This document shows positions 32,801-41,246 of a stretch of DNA of 64,000 nucleotides, piece after piece (position 1 is the first letter of the stretch; every line of letters starts with the position of its first letter). Under the pieces are notes generated by a model that saw nothing but the letters and a program-made list of their open reading frames with translations, was not told where the DNA came from and searched no databases. The stretch is taken from the NCBI GenBank assembly GCA_017940255.1, contig JAGAZB010000012.1, forward strand, positions 21,950 to 85,949. The letters run 5' to 3'. Source of the DNA: Treponema sp. Lineage in GTDB: Bacteria > Spirochaetota > Spirochaetia > Treponematales > Treponemataceae. The position numbers and the translations under genes were made by a program.

Positions 32801-34891
32801 TTACAAACTGATTACTACAAAAGACTTTGCAGGAAGAATTATTTCGCCTGTAAAGTCTTTTTTTGTAAGTGAATAATCTACTGCTTCTGGTGCGCGTTTT
32901 TCGCAAACCTCAAGATTGCTCATTACATCTGGAGAAACTCCTTTGGTTCCGCCGCTTGTTCCAATCGCATCAGTTGCAAGCACTTTTTTTGCAATTCCGC
33001 CTTTTGCTGTAAGCTTTGCTATTTCAACAATGCTGCCTGCAAGGCTTCCAGAGTCTGTAGAAAGTGCGAGACTTTGTTCTTCATCAGCTCCATTAGCAAT
33101 CTTAATTATCTTTTTACCTTCCGCATTTTTTACAGCAGAGATGTAAATCTTCTTTTCTCTAAGCGTTTTTTCCTGACCATTTAAGTCCAGGGCGGCAGAA
33201 CCTGCAAAATCTGAGAACATTTTCTGAACATAATAGGTTGGGGTGAGAACCACTTTGTCTGAGTCAAACCAGATCATGTCCGGTGTCCACTGGGAATGTC
33301 CTATTCTGTTAAAAAGCGGCGCGTAAGAAGCAAGGCGAACTACATCTCCGTTTCTTTCCATTCCGGTCATCATTGCGGCTTCGGCCACGGCTCCGTCTAC
33401 CGAGTTTGAAAGGTTTGCATCATGAGCGGCATATTCACCCGCAAAGACGTAAACATCGCGAGGGTATTCATCGTAAAATGCAGTGTTGTCGTAAAGCCAT
33501 TCCGGGGCAACGTAGTAGTGTTCATCAACCGCATAAGAAAAATCCTTATTGTTTTTTGCCTGATTTCGGTAAAAATCCCAGGCATTTTTGTGGAAATCGT
33601 TTCCAACAAAAGGCCCCGCTGTTCCAATGCACTTAATTTCAGGATATTTTTCGTGAATGGCCTTTTCAAAAGCAATGTAGCGTGGTGCTAAATCTACACA
33701 GCCGCTTTCCCACTGTTCGTTTCCAATGGCAATCATGTCCATATTAAAGCTTTCCGGGTGTCCCATCTGGGCTCTTAAAGCTCCCCACCTGCTTGTTACA
33801 GGGCCGTTTGCAAATTCAATTAAATCAAGTGCGTCCTGAACGTATTTCTGGAATTCTTCTGAATCTACCGGGACCACCTGGTAAGAACGGAACTGGCAGG
33901 CAACGCCAACACTCAAAACTGGCAGCGGCTTGCAGACTCTTTTTTGTGAAGAAAGCAGTTCGCACAAAAGGAAGTATTCATAAAAACCAATTCCGTAACT
34001 CTGCATATAGTGGCAGTCTGGAGTTTCCCATGCTGATGTAACATTTCCGCCCTGCAAAGCCCAGAGGTTTGTGTTTATTTTTCTGTCTTTTAATTCGCCA
34101 ACAGTGTTTTTCCACTGATAGCGGCGCATAATGCTTGTACCTTCAACAATGCAGCCGCCCGGAAAGCGAATAAAGGCCGGGTGCAAATCGGCAAGGGCCT
34201 GAAAAAGGTCTTTTCTGAAAACTCCTGCCACAGCATTTTCTGGAATAAGAGAAATAAGGTCAAATTCCAGACAGCCTTCATTTGTAAGCTCAAGTACAAA
34301 ATCAGCTCCAGAAACAGCTTCTTTTGCTGTAAGTTCTGCAGTGTAGTAGTTCCATTCCAAAGTATCACAGCTAACGCGGATAGTATCCATCCATTCCTTA
34401 GGACGATTTGTAGAGTTTTTAAAGGTGATTTCAGACTGTGCGTAAGTTTTTCCAGCTTTCTTTACAGATGCAATAATCTTTCCTTCCGGATATTTTACTT
34501 CGCGGGCGTAAAAAGAAAGCTTATACTTCATGTCTTTTTTCAAGGAAATTCCATCGTAGGCCTTGTTCTTAAATCCCTGACCAGCTTTTTTTGCAGTGAA
34601 GCGTAAGTAATGAGGATTCTTTTCGCTCACAGGTTCGTTGCAGGAGATTTCCAGTGCATCCTCATCGGCATCTTCAGCTGTGGCAGACCAGGCGTAAAGG
34701 TTGTCTTCCTTCAAAACATAGTTGTGGCTTTCACCCTTGCTCTTTACAGCTTCAAAAGAGCGGTTTTCAATCATTTCGGCATAAAGTCCGCCGTCTGCTG
34801 CAAAGTTTATATCTTCAAAAAAAAGTCCCACCATATCAGGTGAAATTTCGTGAGTAATTTTATCAGAGAGGACAAGTGTGTTTTTAGTCAT
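32801..34891 (-). CDS. GH51 alpha-L-arabinofuranosidase
   Basis: 696 residues from the ATG at 34891, chosen because GGAG lies 7 bases upstream; an ATG four codons earlier overlaps that site. No signal peptide, so cytoplasmic. Family features: GLFFEDINFAADGGLYAEMIENRSFE-type N-terminus, FIRFPGGCIVEG, acid/base glutamate in MIAIGNEQWESG, AVDEHYYV, nucleophile glutamate in VFAGEYAAHD, and a C-terminal beta domain. Removes terminal arabinofuranose from arabino-oligosaccharides, as expected for an organism using arabinoxylan. It has its own promoter with a LacI-type operator (34907-34920), separate from the uronate genes. Confidence 0.92.
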   Translation of the reverse strand: MTKNTLVLSDKITHEISPDMVGLFFEDINFAADGGLYAEMIENRSFEAVKSKGESHNYVLKEDNLYAWSATAEDADEDALEISCNEPVSEKNPHYLRFTAKKAGQGFKNKAYDGISLKKDMKYKLSFYAREVKYPEGKIIASVKKAGKTYAQSEITFKNSTNRPKEWMDTIRVSCDTLEWNYYTAELTAKEAVSGADFVLELTNEGCLEFDLISLIPENAVAGVFRKDLFQALADLHPAFIRFPGGCIVEGTSIMRRYQWKNTVGELKDRKINTNLWALQGGNVTSAWETPDCHYMQSYGIGFYEYFLLCELLSSQKRVCKPLPVLSVGVACQFRSYQVVPVDSEEFQKYVQDALDLIEFANGPVTSRWGALRAQMGHPESFNMDMIAIGNEQWESGCVDLAPRYIAFEKAIHEKYPEIKCIGTAGPFVGNDFHKNAWDFYRNQAKNNKDFSYAVDEHYYVAPEWLYDNTAFYDEYPRDVYVFAGEYAAHDANLSNSVDGAVAEAAMMTGMERNGDVVRLASYAPLFNRIGHSQWTPDMIWFDSDKVVLTPTYYVQKMFSDFAGSAALDLNGQEKTLREKKIYISAVKNAEGKKIIKIANGADEEQSLALSTDSGSLAGSIVEIAKLTAKGGIAKKVLATDAIGTSGGTKGVSPDVMSNLEVCEKRAPEAVDYSLTKKDFTGEIILPAKSFVVISL

Positions 34892-34906
34892 AATAATCTC
34901 CATTTA

Positions 34907-34953
34907 GTAAAACGTTTAACATAGATAATAAAGCAAAATTCTCTAGAGTGCAA
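34907..34953 (-). promoter_or_regulatory. GH51 promoter with LacI-type operator
   Basis: On the minus strand: TTGCAC (complement of 34948-34953), 17-base spacer, TATTAT (complement of 34925-34930), then the near-perfect palindrome GTTAAACGTTTTAC (complement of 34907-34920) with the central CG typical of LacI/GalR-family operators. Its position just after the -10 suits repression. A LacI-family gene lies at 50928 in this window, but whether it acts here is unknown. Confidence 0.6.
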
Positions 34954-34978
34954 GCAAGAAATCAGTTAAAATATAAGC

Positions 34979-35836
34979 ATGAATGACAGAGTAAGATTCT
35001 TTTTGCGTTTTCTGATTGTAACAGCCGGGGCCCTAATCATGGCTGTGAATCTGAATACTTTTGTTTATACAGCGGGCCTGCTCCCGGGGGGATTTACCGG
35101 AATTTCTCTTTTGATTCAGGAAGTTTTTCAGAAATTTCTGCATATAAAAATCCCTTTTGCACTTTTTTACTGGGGGCTTAATATTATTCCGGCCTTAATC
35201 TGCTTTAGATATGTTGGAAAGCGATTTACACTTCTTTCTGTCTGGGCAATTATTGCTTCCGGACTTTTTACAGACCTTTTTCCAGGCCTCCGAATGACCG
35301 ATGATGTAATGCTCTGTTCTATTTTTGGTGGAATTGTGAATGGAATTGCCATAAGTTTCTGTTTACTTGCCGGGGCAACCAGTGGCGGAACCGATTTTAT
35401 TTCAATTTATGTCTCAGAAAAAACTGGCCGCAGCATCTGGAATCATATTTTTGTTTTTAATGTAGTGATTCTGGTAACATTCGGCCTTCTTTTTGGCTGG
35501 ACCCGAGCCCTGTATTCAATCATTTTTCAGTTTGTAAGCACTCAGATTTTGAACACCCTCTACAAACGCTATCAGAAATCTACACTGCTGATTATAACAG
35601 ACAAGCCCGATGAAGTGATTTTAGTTATCCGCGAAGTGACTGGTCACGATGCCACTCTTTTTACAGGGAAGGGCTGTTACCAGGGGGCGGAACGTAAAAT
35701 GCTTTACACTGTTGTTTCTTCTGATGAGGAAGAAAAGCTGCTCCGTTCAATTAAGAAGACCGATCCTCTTGCCTTTGTAAACATTCTTCAGACAAAAATG
35801 CTTAAAGGTAACTTTATCATGAAGCGTCAGGATTAG
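34979..35836 (+). CDS. YitT-family membrane protein (DUF161/DUF2179)
   Basis: 285 residues. Five or six transmembrane segments in the first 205 residues with the family signatures AGLLPGGFTGISLLIQ (32-47), FGGIVNGIAISFCLLAGATSGGTDFISIY, and ALYSIIFQFVSTQILNTLY. A soluble C-terminal DUF2179 domain of about 80 residues follows (STLLIITDKPDEVILVIREV... RKMLYTVVSSDEE... DPLAFVNILQT). Function is unknown; substrates have not been shown for most members. TAAAAT (34967-34972) ends 6 bases before the ATG, and no ribosome binding site is evident. Confidence 0.88.
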   Translation: MNDRVRFFLRFLIVTAGALIMAVNLNTFVYTAGLLPGGFTGISLLIQEVFQKFLHIKIPFALFYWGLNIIPALICFRYVGKRFTLLSVWAIIASGLFTDLFPGLRMTDDVMLCSIFGGIVNGIAISFCLLAGATSGGTDFISIYVSEKTGRSIWNHIFVFNVVILVTFGLLFGWTRALYSIIFQFVSTQILNTLYKRYQKSTLLIITDKPDEVILVIREVTGHDATLFTGKGCYQGAERKMLYTVVSSDEEEKLLRSIKKTDPLAFVNILQTKMLKGNFIMKRQD

Positions 35837-35889
35837 GGCCCGGGGGCCTGTGCGGGTTCTGCTATGAGCGGGCATGTGGGCTACCAGAT

Positions 35890-35925
35890 TTGCGTGGCTT
35901 TGCTGATTGTGATATACTAGTGTAC
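35890..35925 (+). promoter_or_regulatory. uxaC promoter overlapping a CTAG-type operator
   Basis: TTGCGT (35890-35895), 17-base spacer, TATACT (35913-35918). The -10 is part of the palindrome-like ATACTAGTGTAC (35914-35925), matching the ATACTAGTAT motif of uxuA and eda. A repressor bound here would cover the -10. Confidence 0.5.
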
Positions 35926-35935
35926 GAGGTACACA

Positions 35936-37390
35936 ATGAAAGTATTTTTAGACGAAGATTTTGTTTTGCAGTCAGAAGCCGCAAAAACTTTATATCACAA
36001 ATATGCAGAAAACGAGCCGATTTTTGATTTTCACAATCACCTGAGCCCTCAGGAGATTTTTGAAAATAAGCCGCTCGGAAATCTTGCAAATGCCTGGCTC
36101 GACCACGACCACTACAAATGGCGTGCCATGCGTTCTGCCGGAGTTCCAGAAGAAGTGATTACCGGTCACATCCGTAAGGATGGTTCTGTGAAATCTGATG
36201 CTGAACGTGGTGGTTCAGACGCTGTTGCCAAAGCTGATTATGAACGCTACCTTGCCTTTGTGCGCACCCTGCAGCTTTGTCCCGGCAATCCTCTTTACCA
36301 CTGGAGCCATCTGGAATTAAAACGTTATTTTGGAATTTCCGAGCCCCTTACAGAAGCAAATGCCCGGGAAGTTTGGGATAAGTGTAATGCCCTGCTTGCC
36401 AAGGCTGAATATGCACCCCGCGGTTTGCTTTCTAAAATGGGAGTTCGCGAACTCTGCACTACAGATGACCCTCTTGATTCACTTGAATATCACAAAAAGC
36501 TTGCAGAAGACTGGAAGGATTGTAAGGTTCGTCCTTCATTCCGCCCAGATTTTGTTTTGAATCCAGAAAATCCGGCCTTTGCAGATTATATTGAAGGCCT
36601 GGCTGCTCAGGATGGAAAAGCCATTGATTCACTTTGCGACCTTCTTGCAGCCCTTAGCCGCCGCATGGATTATTTTAAGGAAAACGGCAGCCTTGTGAGC
36701 GACCATTCCCTTGAAAATGATTTTTATCTTCCTGCTACTTTTGATGAAGTAAACACTATTTTCCAGAAGGCAAGGGGAAAGTCAGGACAAGGAAAAGCTC
36801 TTTCTCACGAAGAAATTGCCAGTTACAAGGGCTGGCTTCTTATTGAACTTGGTAAGCTTTATGCTCAAAAAGGTTTTGTAATGCAGATTCACATTGGTGC
36901 TCTGCGAGACCAGAATGCAGCCCTTTTGGAAGTGAGCGGAAAAAATATTGGGGAAGACAGCCTGCAGGATTTTAATTTCGCGCAGCAGATTGGTGCGGTC
37001 TTGAGCCAGGTTTACAGCGCGGAGCCAAACGCCCGCACTATTCTTTACAACTTGAATCCAAAAGATAACGAGGCTCTGGCAACTATGGCCGCAAACTTCC
37101 GAAACTGCCAGTTTGGTCCTGCCTGGTGGTTCAACGATCACAAAGATGGCATAGAAGAACAGATTCGCGTTTATGCCAGAACTGCCGCTCTTGGCCGTTA
37201 TGTCGGCATGCTTACAGACAGCCGCAGCTTCCTTTCTTATCCTCGTCACGAATATTTCCGCCGCATTCTTTGTAATTTTGTAGGCGGGCTTGTGGAAAGC
37301 GGAGAATTCCCATGGCAGGAAGAAGCTCTTGGCAATCTTGTAAAGAAGATTTGTTATCAGAATTCTATGGACTTCTTTTCTGGTAAGTGA
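35936..37390 (+). CDS. uxaC: Glucuronate isomerase
   Basis: 484 residues, slightly longer than the usual 465-475. First step of the pathway: D-glucuronate to D-fructuronate (the enzyme also takes galacturonate to tagaturonate). Metal-binding HNH is at 33-35 in IFDFHNHLSPQEI. Further family blocks are DHYKWRAMRSAG, GVRELCTTDDPLDSLEYH, VRPSFRPDF, MQIHIGALRDQN, FGPAWWFNDHKDG and MLTDSRSFLSYPRHEYFRRILC. GAGG precedes the ATG. eda follows 58 bases later with its own operator copy. Confidence 0.96.
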   Translation: MKVFLDEDFVLQSEAAKTLYHKYAENEPIFDFHNHLSPQEIFENKPLGNLANAWLDHDHYKWRAMRSAGVPEEVITGHIRKDGSVKSDAERGGSDAVAKADYERYLAFVRTLQLCPGNPLYHWSHLELKRYFGISEPLTEANAREVWDKCNALLAKAEYAPRGLLSKMGVRELCTTDDPLDSLEYHKKLAEDWKDCKVRPSFRPDFVLNPENPAFADYIEGLAAQDGKAIDSLCDLLAALSRRMDYFKENGSLVSDHSLENDFYLPATFDEVNTIFQKARGKSGQGKALSHEEIASYKGWLLIELGKLYAQKGFVMQIHIGALRDQNAALLEVSGKNIGEDSLQDFNFAQQIGAVLSQVYSAEPNARTILYNLNPKDNEALATMAANFRNCQFGPAWWFNDHKDGIEEQIRVYARTAALGRYVGMLTDSRSFLSYPRHEYFRRILCNFVGGLVESGEFPWQEEALGNLVKKICYQNSMDFFSGK

Positions 37391-37404
37391 TAATATAAAT
37401 CATA

Positions 37405-37420
37405 ACTAGAATACTAGTAT
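37405..37420. promoter_or_regulatory. CTAG-type operator before eda
   Basis: ACTAGAATACTAGTAT: contains the perfect palindrome ATACTAGTAT (37411-37420), also present before uxuA, and the 13-base core CTAGAATACTAGT shared with the uxuB-like gene. It lies about 30 bases before the eda start. Confidence 0.55.
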
Positions 37421-37448
37421 ATTACAGTGTAAGGTAAAAGAGGCTTAT

Positions 37449-38087
37449 ATGAATGATACATTAAAGCAGATTGGTGCAACTGGAATTGTACCTGTTGTAG
37501 TTTTGAATAAAGTAAGTGATGCAGAGCCTTTGGCTGAAGCTCTTATTAAGGGCGGTCTTCCATGTGCAGAAGTAACTTTCCGCACAGATGCTGCCGAAGA
37601 AAGCATTCGCGCAATTGCAAAGAAATATCCTGATATGTTTGTTGGAGCTGGAACAGTTCTTACAACAGAACAGGTTGACCGGGCAATTGGTGCTGGAGCA
37701 AAGTTTATTGTCAGCCCTGGTTTGAATCCTAAAGTTGTTGAGTATTGTATAAAAAAGGGCTATCCAATCACTCCGGGAATTATGACTCCAACTGAACTTG
37801 AAGTAGCACTTGGTTTTGGCCTTGACCTTGTAAAGTTCTTCCCTGCAGAAAATGCCGGTGGACTTAAGATGATTAAAGCTATGAGCGCACCATACACTAT
37901 GATGAAGTTCATGCCAACCGGCGGAATTAACGCCACAAACGTTCGCGACTACCTTGCCTGCGACAAGATTCTTGCCTGCGGTGGCAGCTGGATGGTTAAG
38001 GGGGACCTCATTAATGCCGGCAATTTTTCGGAAATTGAAAAACTCACTCGCGAAGCAGCGGGGGTTGTTAAAGAAATTCGAGGATAG
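37449..38087 (+). CDS. eda: KDPG aldolase
   Basis: 212 residues, normal length. Cleaves 2-keto-3-deoxy-6-phosphogluconate to pyruvate and glyceraldehyde-3-phosphate, the last step here. The catalytic Glu41 is in CAEVTFRT, the Schiff-base Lys129 in LDLVKFFPAE. FVGAGTVLTTEQ, FIVSPGLNP and FMPTGGINATN are the usual phosphate- and substrate-binding blocks. AAGAGG lies about 9 bases before the ATG. A palindromic element separates it from kdgK. It may also act on 4-hydroxy-2-oxoglutarate. Confidence 0.95.
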   Translation: MNDTLKQIGATGIVPVVVLNKVSDAEPLAEALIKGGLPCAEVTFRTDAAEESIRAIAKKYPDMFVGAGTVLTTEQVDRAIGAGAKFIVSPGLNPKVVEYCIKKGYPITPGIMTPTELEVALGFGLDLVKFFPAENAGGLKMIKAMSAPYTMMKFMPTGGINATNVRDYLACDKILACGGSWMVKGDLINAGNFSEIEKLTREAAGVVKEIRG

Positions 38088-38091
38088 AAAG

Positions 38092-38220
38092 CAGGTTCTT
38101 AGGGTGCAACCCTAAGCGGTGCTGGGAAGCGGAGAGGGTTTGGGAGAGGGGAAACCCCGCTTCCGAGTAGAGGGTGTCCCCTCTCCCAATAAAGGATTTT
38201 AAGGGCGAAGCCCTTAAGGA
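38092..38220. repeat. GC-rich palindromic element between eda and kdgK
   Basis: A series of hairpins: CTTAGGG/CCCTAAG (about 38099-38116), GGAAGCGG/CCGCTTCC (about 38127-38165), GGGAGAGGGG/CCCCTCTCCC (about 38151-38187), and TTAAGGGC/GCCCTTAA (38198-38217). The last hairpin arm continues into AAGGAG, which is the ribosome binding site of kdgK. It shares its style, including GGGTGTCCCC, with the ABC-F insert. No gene is visible. Confidence 0.55.
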
Positions 38221-38226
38221 GTTAAA

Positions 38227-39246
38227 ATGAAAGTAGTAACATTCGGTGAAATAATGCTTAGACTGGAACCTGAAGGATATTTCCGTTTTGTTCAGGTTGA
38301 TAAAATGACTTCAACATTTGGTGGCGGCGAAGCTAACGTTGCAGTTTCTCTTGCAAACTACGGCTTAGACGCTTATTACGTAACAAAGCTTCCAAAACAT
38401 GAGATTGGACAGGCCGCAATCAACAGCCTGCGCCGCTATGGTGTAAACACAGACTTCATTGCCCGCGGAGGCGACCGTGTAGGTATCTACTACAATGAGC
38501 GAGGGGCTAGCCAGCGCGGTTCAAAATGTATTTACGACCGTGCACACAGCTCAATCGCAGAAGCAAAGCCGGAAGACTTCAACTGGCCTGAGATTTTCAA
38601 AGACTGCAAGTGGTTTCACCTTACAGGAATTACTCCGGCCCTTGGCGGAAATCTCGTACAGATTTGTATTGAAGCATGTAAGGCCGCAAAAGCCGCTGGT
38701 GCAACTGTTAGCTGCGACCTGAACTACCGCGGAAAGCTCTGGACCCGCGAACAGGCCCGCGAAGCTATGACTCAGATTTGCCAGTATGTAGATGTCTGTA
38801 TTTCTAACGAAGAAGATGCAAAAGATGTTTTTGGAATCGAGGCAGAAAATACTGATATCAATGGTGGAAAACTTAATAAAGAAGGATATAAGTCTGTTGC
38901 AAAACAGCTGGCAGACAAGTTCGGCTTTAAGAAGGTAGCAATTACCCTTAGAACTTCTATCAACGCAAACCGCAATAACTGGGCAGCCCTTCTTTATGAT
39001 GGAAAAGACTACTGCTTCTCTAAGGAATATGAAATGTACATCGTAGACCGTGTTGGCGGCGGCGACAGCTTTGGCGGCGGACTCATTTACGCCCTGCTCA
39101 ATGGCAAATCAACTCAGGATGCCGTAGAGTTTGCAGTTGCAGCAAGCTGTCTTAAGCACACTATCGAAGGCGACTACAACATGGTAAGCGTAGACGAAGT
39201 AGAAAAACTCGCCGCCGGAAACGGTTCAGGCCGCATTCAGCGCTAA
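38227..39246 (+). CDS. kdgK: 2-keto-3-deoxygluconate kinase (PfkB family)
   Basis: 339 residues. Phosphorylates 2-keto-3-deoxygluconate to KDPG, linking UxuA to Eda. Ribokinase-family features: GEIMLRLEPEG at the start, FGGGEANVAVSLANYG (37-52), and the second signature DRVGGGDSFGGGLIYALLNG with the catalytic Asp. The sugar kinase subtype is supported by its position next to eda. AAGGAG, 5 bases before the ATG, is provided by the end of the palindromic element. It has no CTAG operator of its own and probably depends on readthrough from eda. Confidence 0.92.
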   Translation: MKVVTFGEIMLRLEPEGYFRFVQVDKMTSTFGGGEANVAVSLANYGLDAYYVTKLPKHEIGQAAINSLRRYGVNTDFIARGGDRVGIYYNERGASQRGSKCIYDRAHSSIAEAKPEDFNWPEIFKDCKWFHLTGITPALGGNLVQICIEACKAAKAAGATVSCDLNYRGKLWTREQAREAMTQICQYVDVCISNEEDAKDVFGIEAENTDINGGKLNKEGYKSVAKQLADKFGFKKVAITLRTSINANRNNWAALLYDGKDYCFSKEYEMYIVDRVGGGDSFGGGLIYALLNGKSTQDAVEFAVAASCLKHTIEGDYNMVSVDEVEKLAAGNGSGRIQR

Positions 39247-39287
39247 CTCTTCGTAAAAAAATAATGCCGCAACAACTGCAGCACACT

Positions 39288-39337
39288 TGTCATTTCCCGG
39301 CCTGACCTTTGTCATTCCCCGGCTTGACCGGGGAATC
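39288..39337. repeat. Short palindromic repeat with a degenerate half copy
   Basis: GTCATTTCCCGGCCTGACC near 39289 is an incomplete copy directly followed by an intact unit: ATTCCCCGG (39314-39322), loop CTTGA, CCGGGGAAT (39328-39336). The unit at 24011 has the same loop and layout. It lies between the converging kdgK and DUF4097 genes. Confidence 0.65.
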
Positions 39338-39351
39338 CTTGTTAATTCATT

Positions 39352-40296
39352 TTATTTTCCGAGTGTAATATTTCCGCTCGATGTTTTTATCCTTATATTA
39401 ATTCCACCGCCGTTGTAGGGCATCTTAATTTTTTTAGCTTCAATAATCGAACCAGAAACCTTATCCTTAAAATCTCCGGCAGAAGTTTCCATCTCTAAAT
39501 TAAAAGTAGAAAAATTTGGAATTCCCACCGTAATATTTCCACTCGATGCTTCAAAAGAAGAATCTGCCTGCAATGCATCTTCAAGAATAAAAGTTTGCGT
39601 ACCGCTTGAACTTTCAGACTGTATGCTGCTGACCTTAGAATCATAAAAATTCATTATTCCGCTGGAAGTTTTGCATTTCAGCAAGTTAGCCGCAAGTGTC
39701 TGACATTTAAGATCTCCACTCGAAGCCGTCATAGAAATTTCTTTTGCGGTAATATTCATAAAAGTCTGATTCCCACTGGAAGTTTCTACGCTAATTTTCC
39801 CTTCAGCAGAAAAGTTTGAACAGTTAAAGTCTCCGCTGGATGCTTCCATTTTTATGCTTTTTGCAGCTGCTTCTTTTATAGACGTATTTCCACTGCTTGC
39901 AGAAAGCAGAATTTCTTCTCCGGCTAGAAGTTTGTCGCAGCTTACGTCTCCGCTGCTTGTTTCCAGACGGAAGTTTTTTACACTAAAGCCTTCCGGCACC
40001 TGTACTTTTACAGTGCAGTGTTCATTAATGATGGAATTTCTTTTATCTTTTGAGATGATTGAAAATACTCCGTCGTCAATTATTACCTGTGGTTTGAATT
40101 TTGGCACGGTGGTTGTAATTTCAACGGAAATTTCTGTACCAGAATATTCTGAAACAGAAAGATTTTCATATCTCAATTTGCTCGTAAATTCTGTTATTCC
40201 TTCTGCAGAATAAGTTTCTGAGATTACAGTTTTTGCTTTTGCAAATAAGGCTGCCGAACAGAGCATGTATAGTGCAGTCAAAAGTGTTCTTTTCAT
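39352..40296 (-). CDS. Secreted DUF4097-family beta-repeat protein
   Basis: 314 residues with a signal peptide (MKRTLLTALYMLCSAALFAKA). The mature part is built from about ten short beta repeats spaced close to 20 residues, each with S-S-G-[DNT] at the turn (ETSSGDVSC, SASSGNTSI, EASSGDFNC, ETSSGNQTF, TASSGDLKC, KTSSGIMNF and so on), which predicts a right-handed beta-solenoid. AGGAG precedes the ATG. Last gene of the padR operon, 9 bases after the related membrane protein. DUF4097 proteins occur beside PadR and DUF1700 genes in other bacteria; the role is not known. Confidence 0.82.
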   Translation of the reverse strand: MKRTLLTALYMLCSAALFAKAKTVISETYSAEGITEFTSKLRYENLSVSEYSGTEISVEITTTVPKFKPQVIIDDGVFSIISKDKRNSIINEHCTVKVQVPEGFSVKNFRLETSSGDVSCDKLLAGEEILLSASSGNTSIKEAAAKSIKMEASSGDFNCSNFSAEGKISVETSSGNQTFMNITAKEISMTASSGDLKCQTLAANLLKCKTSSGIMNFYDSKVSSIQSESSSGTQTFILEDALQADSSFEASSGNITVGIPNFSTFNLEMETSAGDFKDKVSGSIIEAKKIKMPYNGGGINIRIKTSSGNITLGK

Positions 40297-40305
40297 TCTG
40301 AACTC

Positions 40306-41235
40306 CTATCTTTCTTCTATTTTAATTGAACCGCTCATTGTAGAAATTTCAATTTCTGTATTTCCGCTTCCATGGGTGTATTTTCCGTGTTTTGAACCAC
40401 TTACACCGGCAATTTCATCCTTAAAACTTCCGCTCATGGTTTCATATTCCATTGAATAGCCCATATTTGCCGGAATAGCAAGTTGGATTGAACCGCTTAC
40501 GCTTTCAAAATCGCATTTTCCAACAAGAGCTCTTCCTGATTCTGCCTTTATGCTTCCGGAAACAGATTCAATGTTGAGCTGTTCAAAATTTCCGCTCACC
40601 TTCGAACTTCCGCTTACAGTATCAACCTGTGCTTTTTTAATATCACAGTCTGTAATAGAAACGCTTCCGCTCACAGCCTCAATCGAAGCTTCCTCAGCCT
40701 TTATACCGTAGATTTTTACAGAACCGCTTACATTGTCAATGTTCAGTTCTTTATCAAAACTTTCCGGCAGGGTGATATAAACTTTCCCGTTTATATGAGT
40801 ATTAAATCCGCCTTTTCGTTTTACCTCTTTTACAAGAATTTCACTGCCATTATGCGAAAGTTTACAGTAATTTTCAGCTTTTCCTTCAAAATCAATATGT
40901 ATTTTTGAATCAGAGGATTTGGAAATTTCTACCGGGAAAGTACGCAAGTCTGTTGAAATTGTTTTTATTCCGACAGCTTCAAAAGTGGTATTTTTAGCAA
41001 GTTCAGAAGCTTCTATTGTTTCCATGTTTTCATCATCCCCATCGTAATCATAATATTCACTATCCCACTCATCCCCATCCCAGTCATCATTGTCAACATG
41101 GTTTTCAAGCCACTGTGAAAAATTGTGAATTCCACTGAAAGTGTTTTTATTTCCGCGAAAACCTTTTATAAGCAGAAATGTAAGCAGTAATGCAATTACT
41201 ATCCATAATGAACCAAGAATATAATTACGCTTCAT
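40306..41235 (-). CDS. Membrane-anchored DUF4097-family protein
   Basis: 309 residues. An N-terminal membrane anchor (about 6-24, LGSLWIVIALLLTFLLI) is followed by a strongly acidic stretch (HVDNDDWDGDEWDSEYYDYD) and then a repeat domain with [VM]-S-G-S turns (DNVSGSVKI, EAVSGSVSI, DTVSGSSKV, ESVSGSIKA, ETMSGSFKD, STMSGSIKI). AGGAGG lies before the ATG. It is a paralogue of the next gene with a different turn signature, and lies 11 bases after the DUF1700-like gene. The acidic segment may bind cations or basic partners, which is only a guess. Confidence 0.8.
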   Translation of the reverse strand: MKRNYILGSLWIVIALLLTFLLIKGFRGNKNTFSGIHNFSQWLENHVDNDDWDGDEWDSEYYDYDGDDENMETIEASELAKNTTFEAVGIKTISTDLRTFPVEISKSSDSKIHIDFEGKAENYCKLSHNGSEILVKEVKRKGGFNTHINGKVYITLPESFDKELNIDNVSGSVKIYGIKAEEASIEAVSGSVSITDCDIKKAQVDTVSGSSKVSGNFEQLNIESVSGSIKAESGRALVGKCDFESVSGSIQLAIPANMGYSMEYETMSGSFKDEIAGVSGSKHGKYTHGSGNTEIEISTMSGSIKIEER

Positions 41236-41246
41236 ATTAATCCTCC

